A stretch of 64,000 bases of DNA from NCBI RefSeq assembly GCF_036013935.1, contig NZ_CP107902.1, positions 6,977,001-7,041,000 of the forward strand, read 5' to 3'. How positions within the stretch are numbered: the stretch's first letter is position 1; each line of letters begins with the position of its first letter. The notes beneath the pieces are model-generated. The model was not told where the DNA came from and did not search any database. It saw only the letters and a list, made by a program, of their open reading frames with translations. Source of the stretch: Streptomyces sp. NBC_00461 (GTDB lineage: Bacteria > Actinomycetota > Actinomycetes > Streptomycetales > Streptomycetaceae). The translations under genes and the position numbers were made by a program. Below are positions 36,918-46,537 of the stretch, piece after piece.

Positions 36918-37788
36918 CTCCGGGGCGACCGAGGACGGCACGGTGCCGGACGAGCGGGACCGGGCCGGAGAAAAGGGCTCGGGCGGAACACCCCCCAAGC
37001 CCAGCAAACAGCGCTCCTTCTGGAAGGAGCTGCCCATTCTGATCGGTATCGCGCTCGTGCTGGCGCTGCTGATCAAGACGTTTCTGGTGCAGGCGTTCTC
37101 GATTCCGTCGGACTCGATGCAGAACACCCTTCAGCAGGGCGACCGAGTTCTCGTCGACAAGCTCACCCCCTGGTTCGGCTCGGAGCCGGGGCGCGGCGAG
37201 GTCGTCGTCTTCCACGACCCGGACAACTGGCTGGCGGGCGAGCCCACGGCCACTCCGAACGCACTGCAGAAGGTCCTCAGCTGGATCGGCCTGATGCCGT
37301 CCGCCGAGGAGAAGGACCTCATCAAGCGCGTCATCGGCGTCGGCGGCGACACCGTCTCCTGCAAGGGCTCAGGCCCGCTGACGGTCAACGGCAAGGCACT
37401 CAACGACGCGTCGTTCGTGTACGCGGGCAACACACCGTGCAGCGTCGACGACCAGGGCGGCCAGTTCTCGGTGAAGGTCCCCAAGGGCTACATCTGGGTC
37501 ATGGGCGACCACCGCCAGAACTCGCGCGACTCGCGCTACAACCAGAGCGACAAGCACAACGGCATGGTCCCGGTGAACAAGGTCGTCGGACGCGCCATCG
37601 TCATCGCGTGGCCGATCACCCGCTGGAACACCCTTCCGGTCCCGGACACCTTCGACCAGCCCGACCTGAACAACCAGTCCTCGGCGTCCGCCGCCCTGAC
37701 GGCCGCACCGAACGCGCTCGCGCTGACCGGTGTGGTCCCGGTGGCCCTGTGGCGCCGCAGGAAGACCGCCGTCGAGCAGATCCGCTGA
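36796..37788 (+). CDS. sipY: Type I signal peptidase SipY
   Basis: A 330-residue leader peptidase. The N-terminus is a long acidic, disordered stretch; the membrane segment is at about 79-97. Catalytic Ser107 lies in IPSDSMQNT, with Asp where most have Gly, and Lys in DLIKRVIGVGG at about 177. MGDHRQNSRDSRYNQ is the conserved box. A C-terminal membrane segment, ALALTGVVPVALW, then RRRK, gives the two-anchor topology described for the S. lividans enzyme, the main secretory peptidase there. GTG 36796 has AAGGAG 4 bp upstream, inside sipX. Confidence 0.92.
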   Translation: MGDVAVGARSGHDGEEHRGQPVQGVSASVPAADSAVTPGSDSGATEDGTVPDERDRAGEKGSGGTPPKPSKQRSFWKELPILIGIALVLALLIKTFLVQAFSIPSDSMQNTLQQGDRVLVDKLTPWFGSEPGRGEVVVFHDPDNWLAGEPTATPNALQKVLSWIGLMPSAEEKDLIKRVIGVGGDTVSCKGSGPLTVNGKALNDASFVYAGNTPCSVDDQGGQFSVKVPKGYIWVMGDHRQNSRDSRYNQSDKHNGMVPVNKVVGRAIVIAWPITRWNTLPVPDTFDQPDLNNQSSASAALTAAPNALALTGVVPVALWRRRKTAVEQIR

Positions 37789-37875
37789 GCCGCCCCTCGG
37801 CCGCCGCTCCCCGGGCGTACCTGACGGTCTGGTGAAACCCTCGTGGAGCTTGTGACCTTGGTCGCGGCGGAGGGG

Positions 37876-37905
37876 CTGACCGGCTCAGGTACCGCCGGGT
37901 AGGGT
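37876..37905 (+). promoter_or_regulatory. sipZ promoter
   Basis: CTGACC and TAGGGT are 18 bp apart, eight bases before the sipZ ATG (37914), which has no Shine-Dalgarno. It agrees with sipZ heading its own operon, as reported in S. lividans. Confidence 0.55.
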
Positions 37906-37913
37906 GCGGACCC

Positions 37914-38690
37914 ATGGGTGGCGAGAGCACGACGCGTACGGCCCCGCGCAGCGGTGGCACCAGCACGAGCCCGGTGGGCAGCCGGACCGGACAGCGACTG
38001 TCCGGACTGGCGGTCGCACTGGGCTGTGTGCTGTTCCTGGGAGGATTCGCCTGGGGAGCGGTGGTCTACCGGCCGTATACCGTGCCGACCAGCTCGATGA
38101 CACCGACCATCGACGCCGGCGACCGGGTCCTGGCACAGCGCGTCGACGGCAGCGAGATACGCCGGGGCGACGTCGTCGTCTTCAACGACAAGTCCTGGGT
38201 GACCGGCGCGGCCGTGGTCAAGCGCGTGGTCGCGGTCGGCGGCGACACGGTCTCCTGCTGCACGAACGGCAAGCTGACCGTCAACGGCAAGCAGATCGAC
38301 GAGGCCTATCTCAAGGGCAACGTCGTCGAGGACAAGAAGATCCCGAGCGTGAAGGTCCCCAAGGACCGCCTGTTCCTGCTCGGCGACGAGCGCGAAGGCT
38401 CCCTGGACTCCTCCGCCCACCTCAGCGACGCCGCCCAGGGCACCGTCGCGCGCTCCGCGGTGACCGCCCGGGTGGACGCCGTCGTCTGGCCCATGAACGG
38501 CATGCTGGAACGCCCCACCGGCTTCGAGACCCTCGGTGCGCTGTCCCAGCAGGGCCCGCTGCGGGTCATCGTCGCCCTGATCGTGGCCGGAGCCGCCCTC
38601 GTCCTCGGTGGCGGAGCGTACGGCCCGGTCGCCAAGCGGATGGACAAGCGCCGTACCAGGGCGCGGACGGAGCCCGTGGGTGCCCGCTGA
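37914..38690 (+). CDS. sipZ: Type I signal peptidase SipZ
   Basis: The 258-residue product has a membrane anchor at about 29-51, catalytic Ser61 in PTSSMTPT, Lys103 in VVKRVVAVGGD, and LLGDEREGSLDSSAHL, where Glu-Arg replaces the usual His-Arg. A second membrane segment (about 217-240, VIVALIVAGAALVLGGGAYG) precedes a basic tail. It heads the operon with a nudix gene whose GTG lies 11 bp inside its 3' end. Confidence 0.92.
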   Translation: MGGESTTRTAPRSGGTSTSPVGSRTGQRLSGLAVALGCVLFLGGFAWGAVVYRPYTVPTSSMTPTIDAGDRVLAQRVDGSEIRRGDVVVFNDKSWVTGAAVVKRVVAVGGDTVSCCTNGKLTVNGKQIDEAYLKGNVVEDKKIPSVKVPKDRLFLLGDEREGSLDSSAHLSDAAQGTVARSAVTARVDAVVWPMNGMLERPTGFETLGALSQQGPLRVIVALIVAGAALVLGGGAYGPVAKRMDKRRTRARTEPVGAR

Positions 38691-39213
38691 GGCGGCGGGC
38701 GCTGACGAGGACTCGTACCGGGGCGGTCTGCGCAAGGTCGCCCGGATCGTCCTGCTGGACCCGGAGGACCGCATCCTTCTCCTGCACGGCCACGAGCCGG
38801 GCGATCCGGCCGACGACTGGTGGTTCACGCCGGGCGGCGGTCTGGAGGGCGACGAGACTCGTGAAGAGGCCGCCCGCAGGGAACTCGCCGAGGAGACCGG
38901 CATCACCGAGGTCGAACTCGGCCCGGTGCTGTGGCGACGGATGTGCTCCTTCCCGTTCGCGGGGCGCCGCTGGGACCAGGACGAGTGGTACTACCTGGCC
39001 CGGACGGCGGACACGCCCGAGGTGGTGCCCGAGGCCATGGGCCTCACGGAGCTGGAGCGGCGCAGCGTCGCCGGAGCGCGATGGTGGACGTGTCAGGAAC
39101 TGACCCGGGCACATGAGACGGTGTATCCGACCAGACTCGCCGAGCTGCTGAGCAGGCTGCTCGACGAAGGTCCCCCGGCCGGGCCCGTGACGCTTGACCC
39201 CGAAATCGTCTAG
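38680..39213 (+). CDS. NUDIX hydrolase
   Basis: The 177-residue product has the full Nudix box GGGLEGDETREEAARRELAEETGI, matching GX5EX7REUXEEXGU, preceded by ILLLHGHEPG and DWWFTPG. It hydrolyses a nucleoside diphosphate linked to another group; the substrate is not predictable. GTG 38680 overlaps sipZ by 11 bp, so it is coupled. An Ala/Glu N-terminus of about 12 residues precedes the domain (YRGGLRKVARIVLLDPED). Confidence 0.88.
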   Translation: MPAEAAGADEDSYRGGLRKVARIVLLDPEDRILLLHGHEPGDPADDWWFTPGGGLEGDETREEAARRELAEETGITEVELGPVLWRRMCSFPFAGRRWDQDEWYYLARTADTPEVVPEAMGLTELERRSVAGARWWTCQELTRAHETVYPTRLAELLSRLLDEGPPAGPVTLDPEIV

Positions 39214-39269
39214 GGGCTCACGGGACTGGCGCACAATGGTGGGATCGCACGGGTGAAGGGGAAGCTGCC

Positions 39270-39578
39270 ATGAGCGCCGAGGACCTCGAGAAGTACGAGA
39301 CCGAGATGGAGCTGAAGCTCTACCGGGAGTACCGCGATGTCGTCGGTCTGTTCAAATACGTGATTGAGACCGAGCGGCGCTTCTATCTGACCAACGACTA
39401 CGAGATGCAGGTGCACTCGGTCCAGGGTGAGGTGTTCTTCGAGGTGTCCATGGCGGACGCCTGGGTCTGGGACATGTACCGGCCGGCTCGGTTCGTGAAG
39501 CAGGTGCGGGTGCTCACGTTCAAGGACGTGAACATCGAGGAGCTGAACAAGAGCGACTTGGAGCTGCCCGGCGGGTGA
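39270..39578 (+). CDS. DUF2469-family protein
   Basis: A 102-residue, highly conserved actinobacterial protein of unknown function, MSAEDLEKYETEMELKLYREYRDVVGLFKYVIETERRFYLTND. It is rich in acidic and aromatic residues and ends FKDVNIEELNKSDLELPGG. GAAGGGGAAG precedes ATG 39270. It follows the nudix gene in the sipZ operon and precedes yraN, the same arrangement as in Mycobacterium. Confidence 0.9.
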   Translation: MSAEDLEKYETEMELKLYREYRDVVGLFKYVIETERRFYLTNDYEMQVHSVQGEVFFEVSMADAWVWDMYRPARFVKQVRVLTFKDVNIEELNKSDLELPGG

Positions 39579-39666
39579 CGGGGTTATCCACAACCGCTGA
39601 GTTGTCCACCAAGATCCACTTCTTGGGGGCGGGTGCGTGACGGTTGGCGCCGGAGGTGGTGCCGAC

Positions 39667-40029
39667 ATGAACGCACGCAGGGCACTCGGCAGGTACGGCG
39701 AAGATCTGGCCGCGCGGCGGCTGGCCGAAGCCGGGATGACGGTCCTTGAGCGGAACTGGCGCTGTGGCAGGGCCGGCGAGATCGACATCGTCGCGCTCGA
39801 CGGTGAAGTGCTGGTCGTCTGCGAGGTCAAGACCCGCAGGGACGGCCGCTTCGAGCATCCGATGGCAGCGATCGGTCCGGACAAGGCGCAACGGCTGCGT
39901 GATCTCGCGGAGCGCTGGATCCAGACACACGGGGGAGCTCCACCGGGAGGCGTCCGCATCGACCTGATCGGCGTCGTCCTCCCGGACAAGGGCGCGCCGG
40001 TGGTCGAGCACGCGCGGGGGGTGGCCTGA
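39667..40029 (+). CDS. YraN-family (UPF0102) putative nuclease
   Basis: A 120-residue protein with the restriction-endonuclease-like fold: [23 protein letters not shown], then [22 protein letters not shown], where D...E-x-K are catalytic-type residues. It is usually found beside comM and dprA, as here, and may take part in DNA processing or recombination. ATG 39667 ([13 protein letters not shown]) with GGAGG 10 bp upstream fits the family better than GTG 39637. It ends one base before the comM ATG. Confidence 0.9.
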   Translation: MNARRALGRYGEDLAARRLAEAGMTVLERNWRCGRAGEIDIVALDGEVLVVCEVKTRRDGRFEHPMAAIGPDKAQRLRDLAERWIQTHGGAPPGGVRIDLIGVVLPDKGAPVVEHARGVA

Positions 40030-40030
40030 G

Positions 40031-41656
40031 ATGGGCTTCGCGCGTACGTGCTCGGTGGCGCTGGTCGGCGTCGAGGGTGTGGTGGTCGAGGTCCAGGCCG
40101 ATCTGGAGCCCGGAGTGGCGGCGTTCACGCTCGTGGGGCTGCCGGACAAGAGCCTGAGCGAGAGCCGGGACCGGGTGCGGGCGGCGGTCGTCAACTCCGG
40201 TGGCGAATGGCCGCAGAAGAAACTCACGGTCGGGCTCAGCCCGGCGTCGGTGCCGAAGGCCGGCAGCGGCTTCGACATGGCCATCGCCTGCGCCGTGCTC
40301 GGCGCCTCCGAGCGGATCGATCCGCGGGTGCTCGCCGACATCGTGATGATCGGGGAGCTGGGACTGGACGGTCGGGTCCGGCCCGTCCGGGGCATCCTGC
40401 CGGCGGTGCTGGCCGCGGCGGACGCCGGCTACGAACAGGTGGTGGTGCCCGAGTGCGCGGCCGCGGAGGCCTCCCTGGTGCCTGGCGTGTCCGTACTCGG
40501 TGTGCGCAGCCTGCGGCAGCTGATCGCGGTCCTGGCGGACGAGCCCGTGCCCGACGAGGAACCGGACGAGCGGGGCCGCCCGGATCCGCTCCTCGCCGGT
40601 CTGCGGGTGCCCGGCACCGGCGCGGCCACGGGGATGCACAGCCTGGGCGCCGCACAGTACGACCACGGCCATGACCTCGCCGATGTGGTGGGCCAGACCT
40701 CGGCGAGGACCGCGGTGGAGGTCGCCGCGGCGGGCGGCCATCACATCTTCCTTGAGGGCCCGCCGGGCGCCGGAAAGACGATGCTCGCGGAGCGACTGCC
40801 CGCCATCCTGCCCCGGCTCGGCCGGACCGAGTCGCTCGAGGTCACCGCGGTCCACTCGGTGGCCGGTCTGCTGCCCCCGGGCAAACCCATGATCAACGTC
40901 GCACCGTACTGCGCTCCGCACCACTCGGCGACCATGCAGGCCCTCGTGGGCGGTGGACCCGGCATGGCGCGCCCCGGCGCCGTCTCGCTCTCCCATCGCG
41001 GCGTTCTCTTTCTCGACGAGACACCCGAGTTCAGCAGCCGGGCCCTCGACGCGCTGCGGCAGCCCCTGGAGGCCGGGCATGTCGTGATCGCGCGCAGCGC
41101 GGGCGTCGTGCGGTTCCCGGCGAAGTTCCTGATGGTGCTGGCCGCCAACCCTTGTCCGTGCGGCCGTTTCTCCCAGCGGGACGATTTCTGCGAGTGTCCG
41201 CCCTCAGCGATCCGCCGTTACCAGGCGCGGCTGTCCGGCCCCCTGCTCGACCGCGTCGACCTGAGGGTCGAGGTCGATCGGGTCACCCGGGCCGAGCTGA
41301 CCCGGCGCGATGGCCACGGCGAGTCCACCGTCACGGTCGCCGACCGGGTGCGCGCGGCCAGGGAACGGGCGGCGGCCCGGCTCGAAGGCACCCCATGGCT
41401 GACCAACAGCGAAGTCCCCGGCCAGGAGCTGCGCGGTCGCTGGCACGCCGCGAGCGGAGCGATGGACGAGGCGGAACGCAACCTGGAGCGAGGCGTGCTG
41501 ACCGCCCGCGGTCTCGACCGCGTGCTGCGCGTCGCCTGGACCGTCGCGGACCTCGTCGGCCACGACCGACCTGACGCCACGGACGTCGCCCTGGCGCTGC
41601 AACTGCGTACCGGCGTACCGCGCGGCGTGCCCATGGCCATCGGGGCGCGGACATGA
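40031..41656 (+). CDS. comM: ComM / YifB Mg-chelatase-like AAA+ helicase
   Basis: The 541-residue protein has the Lon-like N-terminal domain (EVQADLEPGVAAFTLVGLPDKSLSESRDRVRAAV). The AAA+ domain follows with EGPPGAGKTMLAERLPAILP (about 237-256), Walker B GVLFLDETPEF, and the zinc-type Cys set NPCPCG...FCECP. In naturally competent bacteria ComM is a branch-migration helicase in transformation; its role in Streptomyces is unproven. ATG 40031 is next to the yraN stop. The dprA ATG overlaps its stop (ATGA). The yraN-comM-dprA trio forms one operon. Confidence 0.93.
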   Translation: MGFARTCSVALVGVEGVVVEVQADLEPGVAAFTLVGLPDKSLSESRDRVRAAVVNSGGEWPQKKLTVGLSPASVPKAGSGFDMAIACAVLGASERIDPRVLADIVMIGELGLDGRVRPVRGILPAVLAAADAGYEQVVVPECAAAEASLVPGVSVLGVRSLRQLIAVLADEPVPDEEPDERGRPDPLLAGLRVPGTGAATGMHSLGAAQYDHGHDLADVVGQTSARTAVEVAAAGGHHIFLEGPPGAGKTMLAERLPAILPRLGRTESLEVTAVHSVAGLLPPGKPMINVAPYCAPHHSATMQALVGGGPGMARPGAVSLSHRGVLFLDETPEFSSRALDALRQPLEAGHVVIARSAGVVRFPAKFLMVLAANPCPCGRFSQRDDFCECPPSAIRRYQARLSGPLLDRVDLRVEVDRVTRAELTRRDGHGESTVTVADRVRAARERAAARLEGTPWLTNSEVPGQELRGRWHAASGAMDEAERNLERGVLTARGLDRVLRVAWTVADLVGHDRPDATDVALALQLRTGVPRGVPMAIGART

Positions 41657-42807
41657 GCGCCGACGGCGATCAGCACGATGAGCTGCTCGCCCGTGTCTTC
41701 CTCAGCCGAGTCCTCGAACCGGGTGACGAGGTCGCCGGACGGTGGCTGCGTGAGATCGGGGCGAGGGAGGTGGCGGGCAGGCTGCGCGACGGTGGACCGC
41801 AGCTCGTCGGAATCACCGACAAGCGGTGGGCCGGGCTGTTGGACCGGGCACGGGAGGCCGAGCCGGAGCGGGACCTGGCCGCCGCCCGGGAAGCCGGGAT
41901 GCGGTTCGTGGTGCCGGGAGCCGGGGACTGGCCGGGACAGCTCGATGATCTCGGGGACGCGAGGCCCATCGGGCTGTGGGTGCGGGGGCGGCCCAGCCTG
42001 CGGATGTGGGCGCTCAGATCCGTCGCCGTCGTGGGCGCACGGGCGTGCACCGGTTACGGAGCCCATGTGGCGGCCACCCTCGGCGCGGGCCTCGCCGAGC
42101 ACGGCTGGGTGGTCGTGTCCGGCGGTGCCTACGGGGTCGACGGCGCCGCACACCGGGGCGCGCTGGGCGCCGGCGGCGCCACCGTGGCCGTCCTCGCCTG
42201 CGGGGCCGACCTCTGCTATCCGCGCGGACACACCGAGTTGATCACCAGGATCGCGGAACAGGGACTCGTCATCGGGGAGTTGCCGCCCGGCGATCATCCG
42301 ACGCCGAGCAGATTCATCGTCCGCAACCGGGTGATCGCCGCCCTGACCAGGGGCACCGTCGTGGTCGAGGCCGCCCACCGTAGTGGCTCGCTGGCCACGG
42401 CACGGGCGGCCCAGCGGCTCGGGCGTCACACGATGGGAGTGCCCGGCCCCGCCACCAGCGCCCTGTCCGCGGGAGTCCACGAACTCCTGCGGGGTGACGC
42501 CGTGCTGGTCTCCGACGCCGCGGAAGTAGTCGAGCTCGTCGGCGACATGGGGGAGCTGGCGCCGGACCGGCGCGGGCCGGTGCTGCCCCGCGATCTGCTG
42601 GACCCGGGCGCGCGCCGGGTGCTGGCCGCGCTGCCCGGCCGAGGCGCGGCGCCACCTCGGGAGATCGCGCGAGGCGCGCAGACCACGCAGGACGACGCGA
42701 TCGCGAAACTGTACGAACTCCGATCACTCGGTTACGTCGAACGACACGGCGACGGCTGGAAGTTGACACGCCAGGCGATGATCTCCGTCCGCGGGGGTCG
42801 CAGCTGA
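41653..42807 (+). CDS. dprA: DNA-processing protein DprA
   Basis: DprA loads RecA on single-stranded DNA. The 384-residue protein has an N-terminal helical part, the Rossmann core ([94 protein letters not shown]), and a C-terminal winged-helix region ([41 protein letters not shown]). Residue spacing is normal. ATG overlaps the comM stop. 277 bp follow before whiG. Confidence 0.94.
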   Translation: MSADGDQHDELLARVFLSRVLEPGDEVAGRWLREIGAREVAGRLRDGGPQLVGITDKRWAGLLDRAREAEPERDLAAAREAGMRFVVPGAGDWPGQLDDLGDARPIGLWVRGRPSLRMWALRSVAVVGARACTGYGAHVAATLGAGLAEHGWVVVSGGAYGVDGAAHRGALGAGGATVAVLACGADLCYPRGHTELITRIAEQGLVIGELPPGDHPTPSRFIVRNRVIAALTRGTVVVEAAHRSGSLATARAAQRLGRHTMGVPGPATSALSAGVHELLRGDAVLVSDAAEVVELVGDMGELAPDRRGPVLPRDLLDPGARRVLAALPGRGAAPPREIARGAQTTQDDAIAKLYELRSLGYVERHGDGWKLTRQAMISVRGGRS

Positions 42808-43084
42808 TGCTGACCGAGCGTGTTCGGCCGTCCGGGGGAAGCCTGAAACCTGTGCAAATACGCCCAGTTGGCGCCCCCCGGCCATCACGCACAGCAACCT
42901 TCGTGACTCGGCGGAGTGCCCTGCGGAACGCGTCCGCGCACAGGTTCCGTGCCGATGTTCGCGCACCGCAACACTCCAGTCACGCTACGCTCACGTGGAT
43001 TCCGGCGCAGACCGGCATCTCGACATCAGACCGACAGCTCACCCAGGCAGCCCCACTTCACTGCAGAACGGCACTAGGCGACGA

Positions 43085-43927
43085 ATGCCCCAGCACACCT
43101 CCGGGTCCGACCGGGCGGCGATCCCCCCAGCCGCCCGTGACGGTGGCAGCGTGCGACCGCCCGCTCCCTCGACGCTCGACGAGCTGTGGCGGTCGTACAA
43201 GGACACGGGGGAGGAGCGGCTGCGGGAGCAGCTGATCCTGCACTACTCGCCGCTGGTCAAGTACGTGGCCGGGCGGGTGAGCGTCGGGCTGCCGCCCAAC
43301 GTCGAGCAGGCCGACTTCGTCTCGTCCGGGGTGTTCGGGCTGATCGACGCGATCGAGAAGTTCGACATCGACCGGGAGATCAAGTTCGAGACGTACGCGA
43401 TCACGCGGATCCGGGGCGCGATGATCGACGAGCTCAGGGCGCTGGACTGGATTCCGCGGTCGGTGCGGCAGAAGGCGCGCAACGTCGAGCGGGCGTACGC
43501 GACGCTGGAGGCGCGGCTCAGACGGACGCCGTCGGAGGGTGAGGTGGCCTCCGAGATGGGCATTGCGGTGGACGAACTCCACGCGGTGTTCAGCCAGTTG
43601 TCGCTGGCGAACGTGGTGGCCCTGGAGGAGCTGCTGCATGTGGGCGGCGAGAGCGGGGACGGGCTCAGCGTGATGGACACGCTGGAGGACACCGCCGCCG
43701 ACAACCCGGTCGAGGTGGTCGAGGACCGGGAGCTCAGGCGGTTTCTGGCGCGGGCGATCAACACCCTGCCCGAGCGGGAGAAGACCGTGGTCACCCTGTA
43801 CTACTACGAGGGGCTGACGCTCGCCGAGATCGGGAACGTGCTCGGTGTGACCGAGAGCCGGGTCAGCCAGATCCACACCAAGTCGGTGCTGCAACTGCGC
43901 GCGAAGCTGGCGAGCTTCGGACGCTGA
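43085..43927 (+). CDS. whiG: RNA polymerase sigma factor WhiG
   Basis: WhiG directs the switch from aerial hyphae to sporulation and is related to FliA. The 280-residue length equals that of S. coelicolor WhiG. Region 2 is present ([77 protein letters not shown]). Region 3 includes [20 protein letters not shown], and region 4 is [37 protein letters not shown] (approx.). ATG 43085 ([12 protein letters not shown]) fits. It is controlled post-translationally by RsiG with c-di-GMP (literature recall). It is monocistronic. Confidence 0.96.
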   Translation: MPQHTSGSDRAAIPPAARDGGSVRPPAPSTLDELWRSYKDTGEERLREQLILHYSPLVKYVAGRVSVGLPPNVEQADFVSSGVFGLIDAIEKFDIDREIKFETYAITRIRGAMIDELRALDWIPRSVRQKARNVERAYATLEARLRRTPSEGEVASEMGIAVDELHAVFSQLSLANVVALEELLHVGGESGDGLSVMDTLEDTAADNPVEVVEDRELRRFLARAINTLPEREKTVVTLYYYEGLTLAEIGNVLGVTESRVSQIHTKSVLQLRAKLASFGR

Positions 43928-43976
43928 GCGGCTCGGTCACTCCCATCGGGGGTGGTGCGTCCGTAGAGTGGTTGAC

Positions 43977-44558
43977 GTGCCAAGGATTCGAGCGGCCTCC
44001 GTGGCCGAGCACCGGTCGATGCAGCGAGCCGCCCTGCTGGACGCGGCGCGGTCGCTGCTGTCCGACGGCGGCACGGAGGCGCTGACCTTCCCGGCCCTCG
44101 CCGAGCGGACGGGTCTTGCGCGGTCGTCCGTGTACGAGTACTTCCGGTCCCGGGCCGCCGTGGTCGAGGAACTGTGCGCGGTCGACTTTCCCGTGTGGGC
44201 CGCCGAGGTCGCTGCGGCGATGGAGCGGGCGGAGTCGGCCGAGGCCACGGTCGAGGCGTACGTGCGACAGCAGCTGGCCCTGGTCGGGGACCGGCGGCAC
44301 CGGGCCGTGGTCGCCATTTCGGCGAGTGAACTCGACGCGGGCGCCCGGGAGAAGATCCGGGCCGCGCACGGCGGGCTCGTCGCGATGATCGGCGAGGCGC
44401 TGGGGGAGCTGGGCCACGCGGAGCCCCGACTGGCGGCGATGCTGCTTCAGGGGATCGTCGACGCGGCTGTCCGGCGGATCGAACTCGGTGCCGCGGAGGA
44501 CCCGGCGGAGATCACGGACGCGGCCGTGGCCATGGCGCTGCGGGGCGTTCGAGGCTGA
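43977..44558 (+). CDS. TetR-family transcriptional regulator
   Basis: The 193-residue product has an N-terminal TetR DNA-binding domain (RAALLDAARSLLSDGGTEALTFPALAERTGLARSSVYEYFRSRAAVVEEL, about residues 18-67) and a helical ligand domain with no recognisable ligand. GTG 43977 has no Shine-Dalgarno; TAGAGT ends seven bases upstream, so it is probably leaderless. In Streptomyces this gene lies next to whiG. Its 3' end overlaps the convergent M23 gene by 112 bp. Confidence 0.9.
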   Translation: MPRIRAASVAEHRSMQRAALLDAARSLLSDGGTEALTFPALAERTGLARSSVYEYFRSRAAVVEELCAVDFPVWAAEVAAAMERAESAEATVEAYVRQQLALVGDRRHRAVVAISASELDAGAREKIRAAHGGLVAMIGEALGELGHAEPRLAAMLLQGIVDAAVRRIELGAAEDPAEITDAAVAMALRGVRG

Positions 44559-45124
44559 GGCAGGGGGACTCCCAGTACGGGCAGCAGCCTGGACGGCCCC
44601 CTGTGCAGCAGCCAGGGCGGCAGCAGCGACAGCGGGTCCAGGTAGGTGTCACCCCTCAGCAGGCCCCAGTGCACGCACGTGACCGTGCAGTGCGATCCCG
44701 TGCCCTTGACCGTGCCCACCGGCTCGCCGGCCCGCACCTCGTCACCCTTCTTCACCGACGCCGCCACCGGTTCGTACGTCGTTCGCAGATCGGTGCCCGT
44801 CAACTCCACGGAGACCACGCCCCGTCCTGCCACCCGGCCTGCGAAGGACACCCGGCCGGCCGCCACCGCCCGCACCGGTGTCCCCGCCGGGGCCGCCAGG
44901 TCGACGCCCCGGTGGCCGCGGCCGTAGAGCGTCGCCGGGGGCTCCCAGCCCCGTAGCACCGCCGGGTGCGTTCCCACCGGCCAGGCGCGGGCGACGGCCG
45001 GGGTGCCCGGGCTCGGGGCAGGCGGTGGAGGCGGGGCGTCCGCCCAGGCCCAAGGGGTCAGGACCGCCGAGGTCAGCGCCAGCAGGGCCGCTCCCGTCAG
45101 GCGCTCGTATCGCTTCGCTCGCAT
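44447..45124 (-). CDS. Exported M23-family (LytM-like) peptidase, altered HxH motif
   Basis: A 225-residue exported protein. The signal peptide (about 1-29) has a basic start MRAKRYERL, a hydrophobic core [13 protein letters not shown] and a WAWADA cleavage region, followed by a Pro-rich stretch. In the LytM domain, HRGVD (His71, Asp75) is intact, but the second motif is CVH (Cys150, His152) where HxH is expected, so the general-base His is replaced by Cys. Two further Cys (146, 150) may form a disulfide. The C-terminal 35 residues are read antisense to the tetR 3' end and are probably not structured. It may be a non-catalytic regulator. Confidence 0.82.
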   Translation of the reverse strand: MRAKRYERLTGAALLALTSAVLTPWAWADAPPPPPAPSPGTPAVARAWPVGTHPAVLRGWEPPATLYGRGHRGVDLAAPAGTPVRAVAAGRVSFAGRVAGRGVVSVELTGTDLRTTYEPVAASVKKGDEVRAGEPVGTVKGTGSHCTVTCVHWGLLRGDTYLDPLSLLPPWLLHRGPSRLLPVLGVPLPQPRTPRSAMATAASVISAGSSAAPSSIRRTAASTIP

Positions 45125-45394
45125 GCCGTCACCGTCCCGCACCCCGCCCGGACATGGCCGGGATCTGTGGACTACTCCCCGGTTGTGGACAGCGACGTCA
45201 CCCGGCGCCTCGCCGGTCCCGTACACTTCTTCTGGCGATCCGGGTCACCGGGTCGACTTCGCACGCCCCGACATCTGGCGATCAAAAGCCGGTGTCAGCG
45301 CTCCTCGGTCCTTCGTGGCACGGCGCATGTGGGCGTCAGGCGCGGGAGCCGTCCGGCCCCCGCGGCACAACCGAGAACACCAAGGAGAACGGCC

Positions 45395-46354
45395 ATGGCC
45401 GTCGTCACGATGCGGGAGCTGCTGGAAAGCGGCGTCCACTTCGGTCACCAGACCCGTCGCTGGAACCCGAAGATGAAGCGCTTCATCTTCACCGAGCGCA
45501 ACGGCATCTACATCATCGACCTGCTCCAGTCGCTGTCGTACATCGACCGCGCCTACGAGTTCGTCAAGGAGACCGTCGCCCACGGCGGCACGGTCATGTT
45601 CGTCGGCACGAAGAAGCAGGCGCAGGAGGCCATCGCCGAGCAGGCCACCCGCGTCGGCATGCCCTACGTCAACCAGCGCTGGCTGGGCGGCATGCTCACC
45701 AACTTCTCCACCGTCTACAAGCGTCTGCAGCGCCTCAAGGAGCTCGAGCAGATCGACTTCGAGGACGTCGCCGCTTCGGGTCTGACCAAGAAGGAGCTTC
45801 TCGTGCTCTCGCGCGAGAAGGCCAAGCTGGAGAAGACCCTCGGTGGTATCCGCGAGATGCAGAAGGTGCCCAGCGCCGTCTGGATCGTGGACACCAAGAA
45901 GGAGCACATCGCGGTCGGTGAGGCCCGGAAGCTCAACATCCCGGTCGTCGCCATCCTCGACACCAACTGCGACCCCGACGAGGTCGACTACAAGATCCCG
46001 GGCAACGACGACGCGATCCGCTCCGTCACCCTGCTCACCCGTGTGATCGCCGACGCGGTCGCCGAGGGCCTCATCTCCCGCTCTCGCGTCGCCACCGGTG
46101 ACAAGGGCGAGAAGGCCGCGGGCGAGCCGCTCGCCGAGTGGGAGCGCGACCTGCTCGAGGGCGAGAAGAAGGCGGACTCCGAAGAGGCCGCCGAGAAGCC
46201 GGCCGAGGCCGCTGCCGAGGCTCCCGCCGCCGAGGCCCCTGCTGAGGCTCCGGCTGCTGAGGCTCCGGCTGCCGAGGCCCCCGCCGCCGAGGCCCCCGCG
46301 GCTGAGGCTCCGGCCGAAGAGGCCGCTCCGGCCGCGGACGCCGAGCAGGCCTGA
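45395..46354 (+). CDS. rpsB: 30S ribosomal protein S2
   Basis: [43 protein letters not shown] is the classic S2 start. [25 protein letters not shown] and [16 protein letters not shown] follow. At 319 residues it carries an extra 45-residue tail made of Ala-Glu-Ala-Pro repeats ([20 protein letters not shown]). CAAGGAG precedes ATG 45395. The conserved rpsB-tsf pair is separated here by a long nested hairpin, so tsf expression is likely to be modulated. Confidence 0.96.
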   Translation: MAVVTMRELLESGVHFGHQTRRWNPKMKRFIFTERNGIYIIDLLQSLSYIDRAYEFVKETVAHGGTVMFVGTKKQAQEAIAEQATRVGMPYVNQRWLGGMLTNFSTVYKRLQRLKELEQIDFEDVAASGLTKKELLVLSREKAKLEKTLGGIREMQKVPSAVWIVDTKKEHIAVGEARKLNIPVVAILDTNCDPDEVDYKIPGNDDAIRSVTLLTRVIADAVAEGLISRSRVATGDKGEKAAGEPLAEWERDLLEGEKKADSEEAAEKPAEAAAEAPAAEAPAEAPAAEAPAAEAPAAEAPAAEAPAEEAAPAADAEQA

Positions 46355-46370
46355 TCCGTCAGCGTCAGAG

Positions 46371-46438
46371 TTGACGGCGGGAGCGGTACTGAATCCACCA
46401 GCGCCTCAGGCGCTGGTGGAGTCCGCTCCCGCCGTTAA
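46371..46438 (+). terminator. Nested hairpin between rpsB and tsf
   Basis: Outer arms ACGGCGGGAGCGG (46374-46386) and CCGCTCCCGCCGT (46423-46435) enclose an inner perfect 12-bp stem TCCACCAGCGCC (46394-46405) / GGCGCTGGTGGA (46409-46420) with a TCA loop. This strong structure should terminate or attenuate transcription, giving S2 in excess over EF-Ts. Confidence 0.75.
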
Positions 46439-46537
46439 CCCGTAGGTCGGCGGAGTGTCAGCGGCCTCCGACTACATGGGGGCTGTAGACCCCGTAGATC
46501 TTCGATCTTCCAGACTTCGAGAAAGATTCACAGACTC

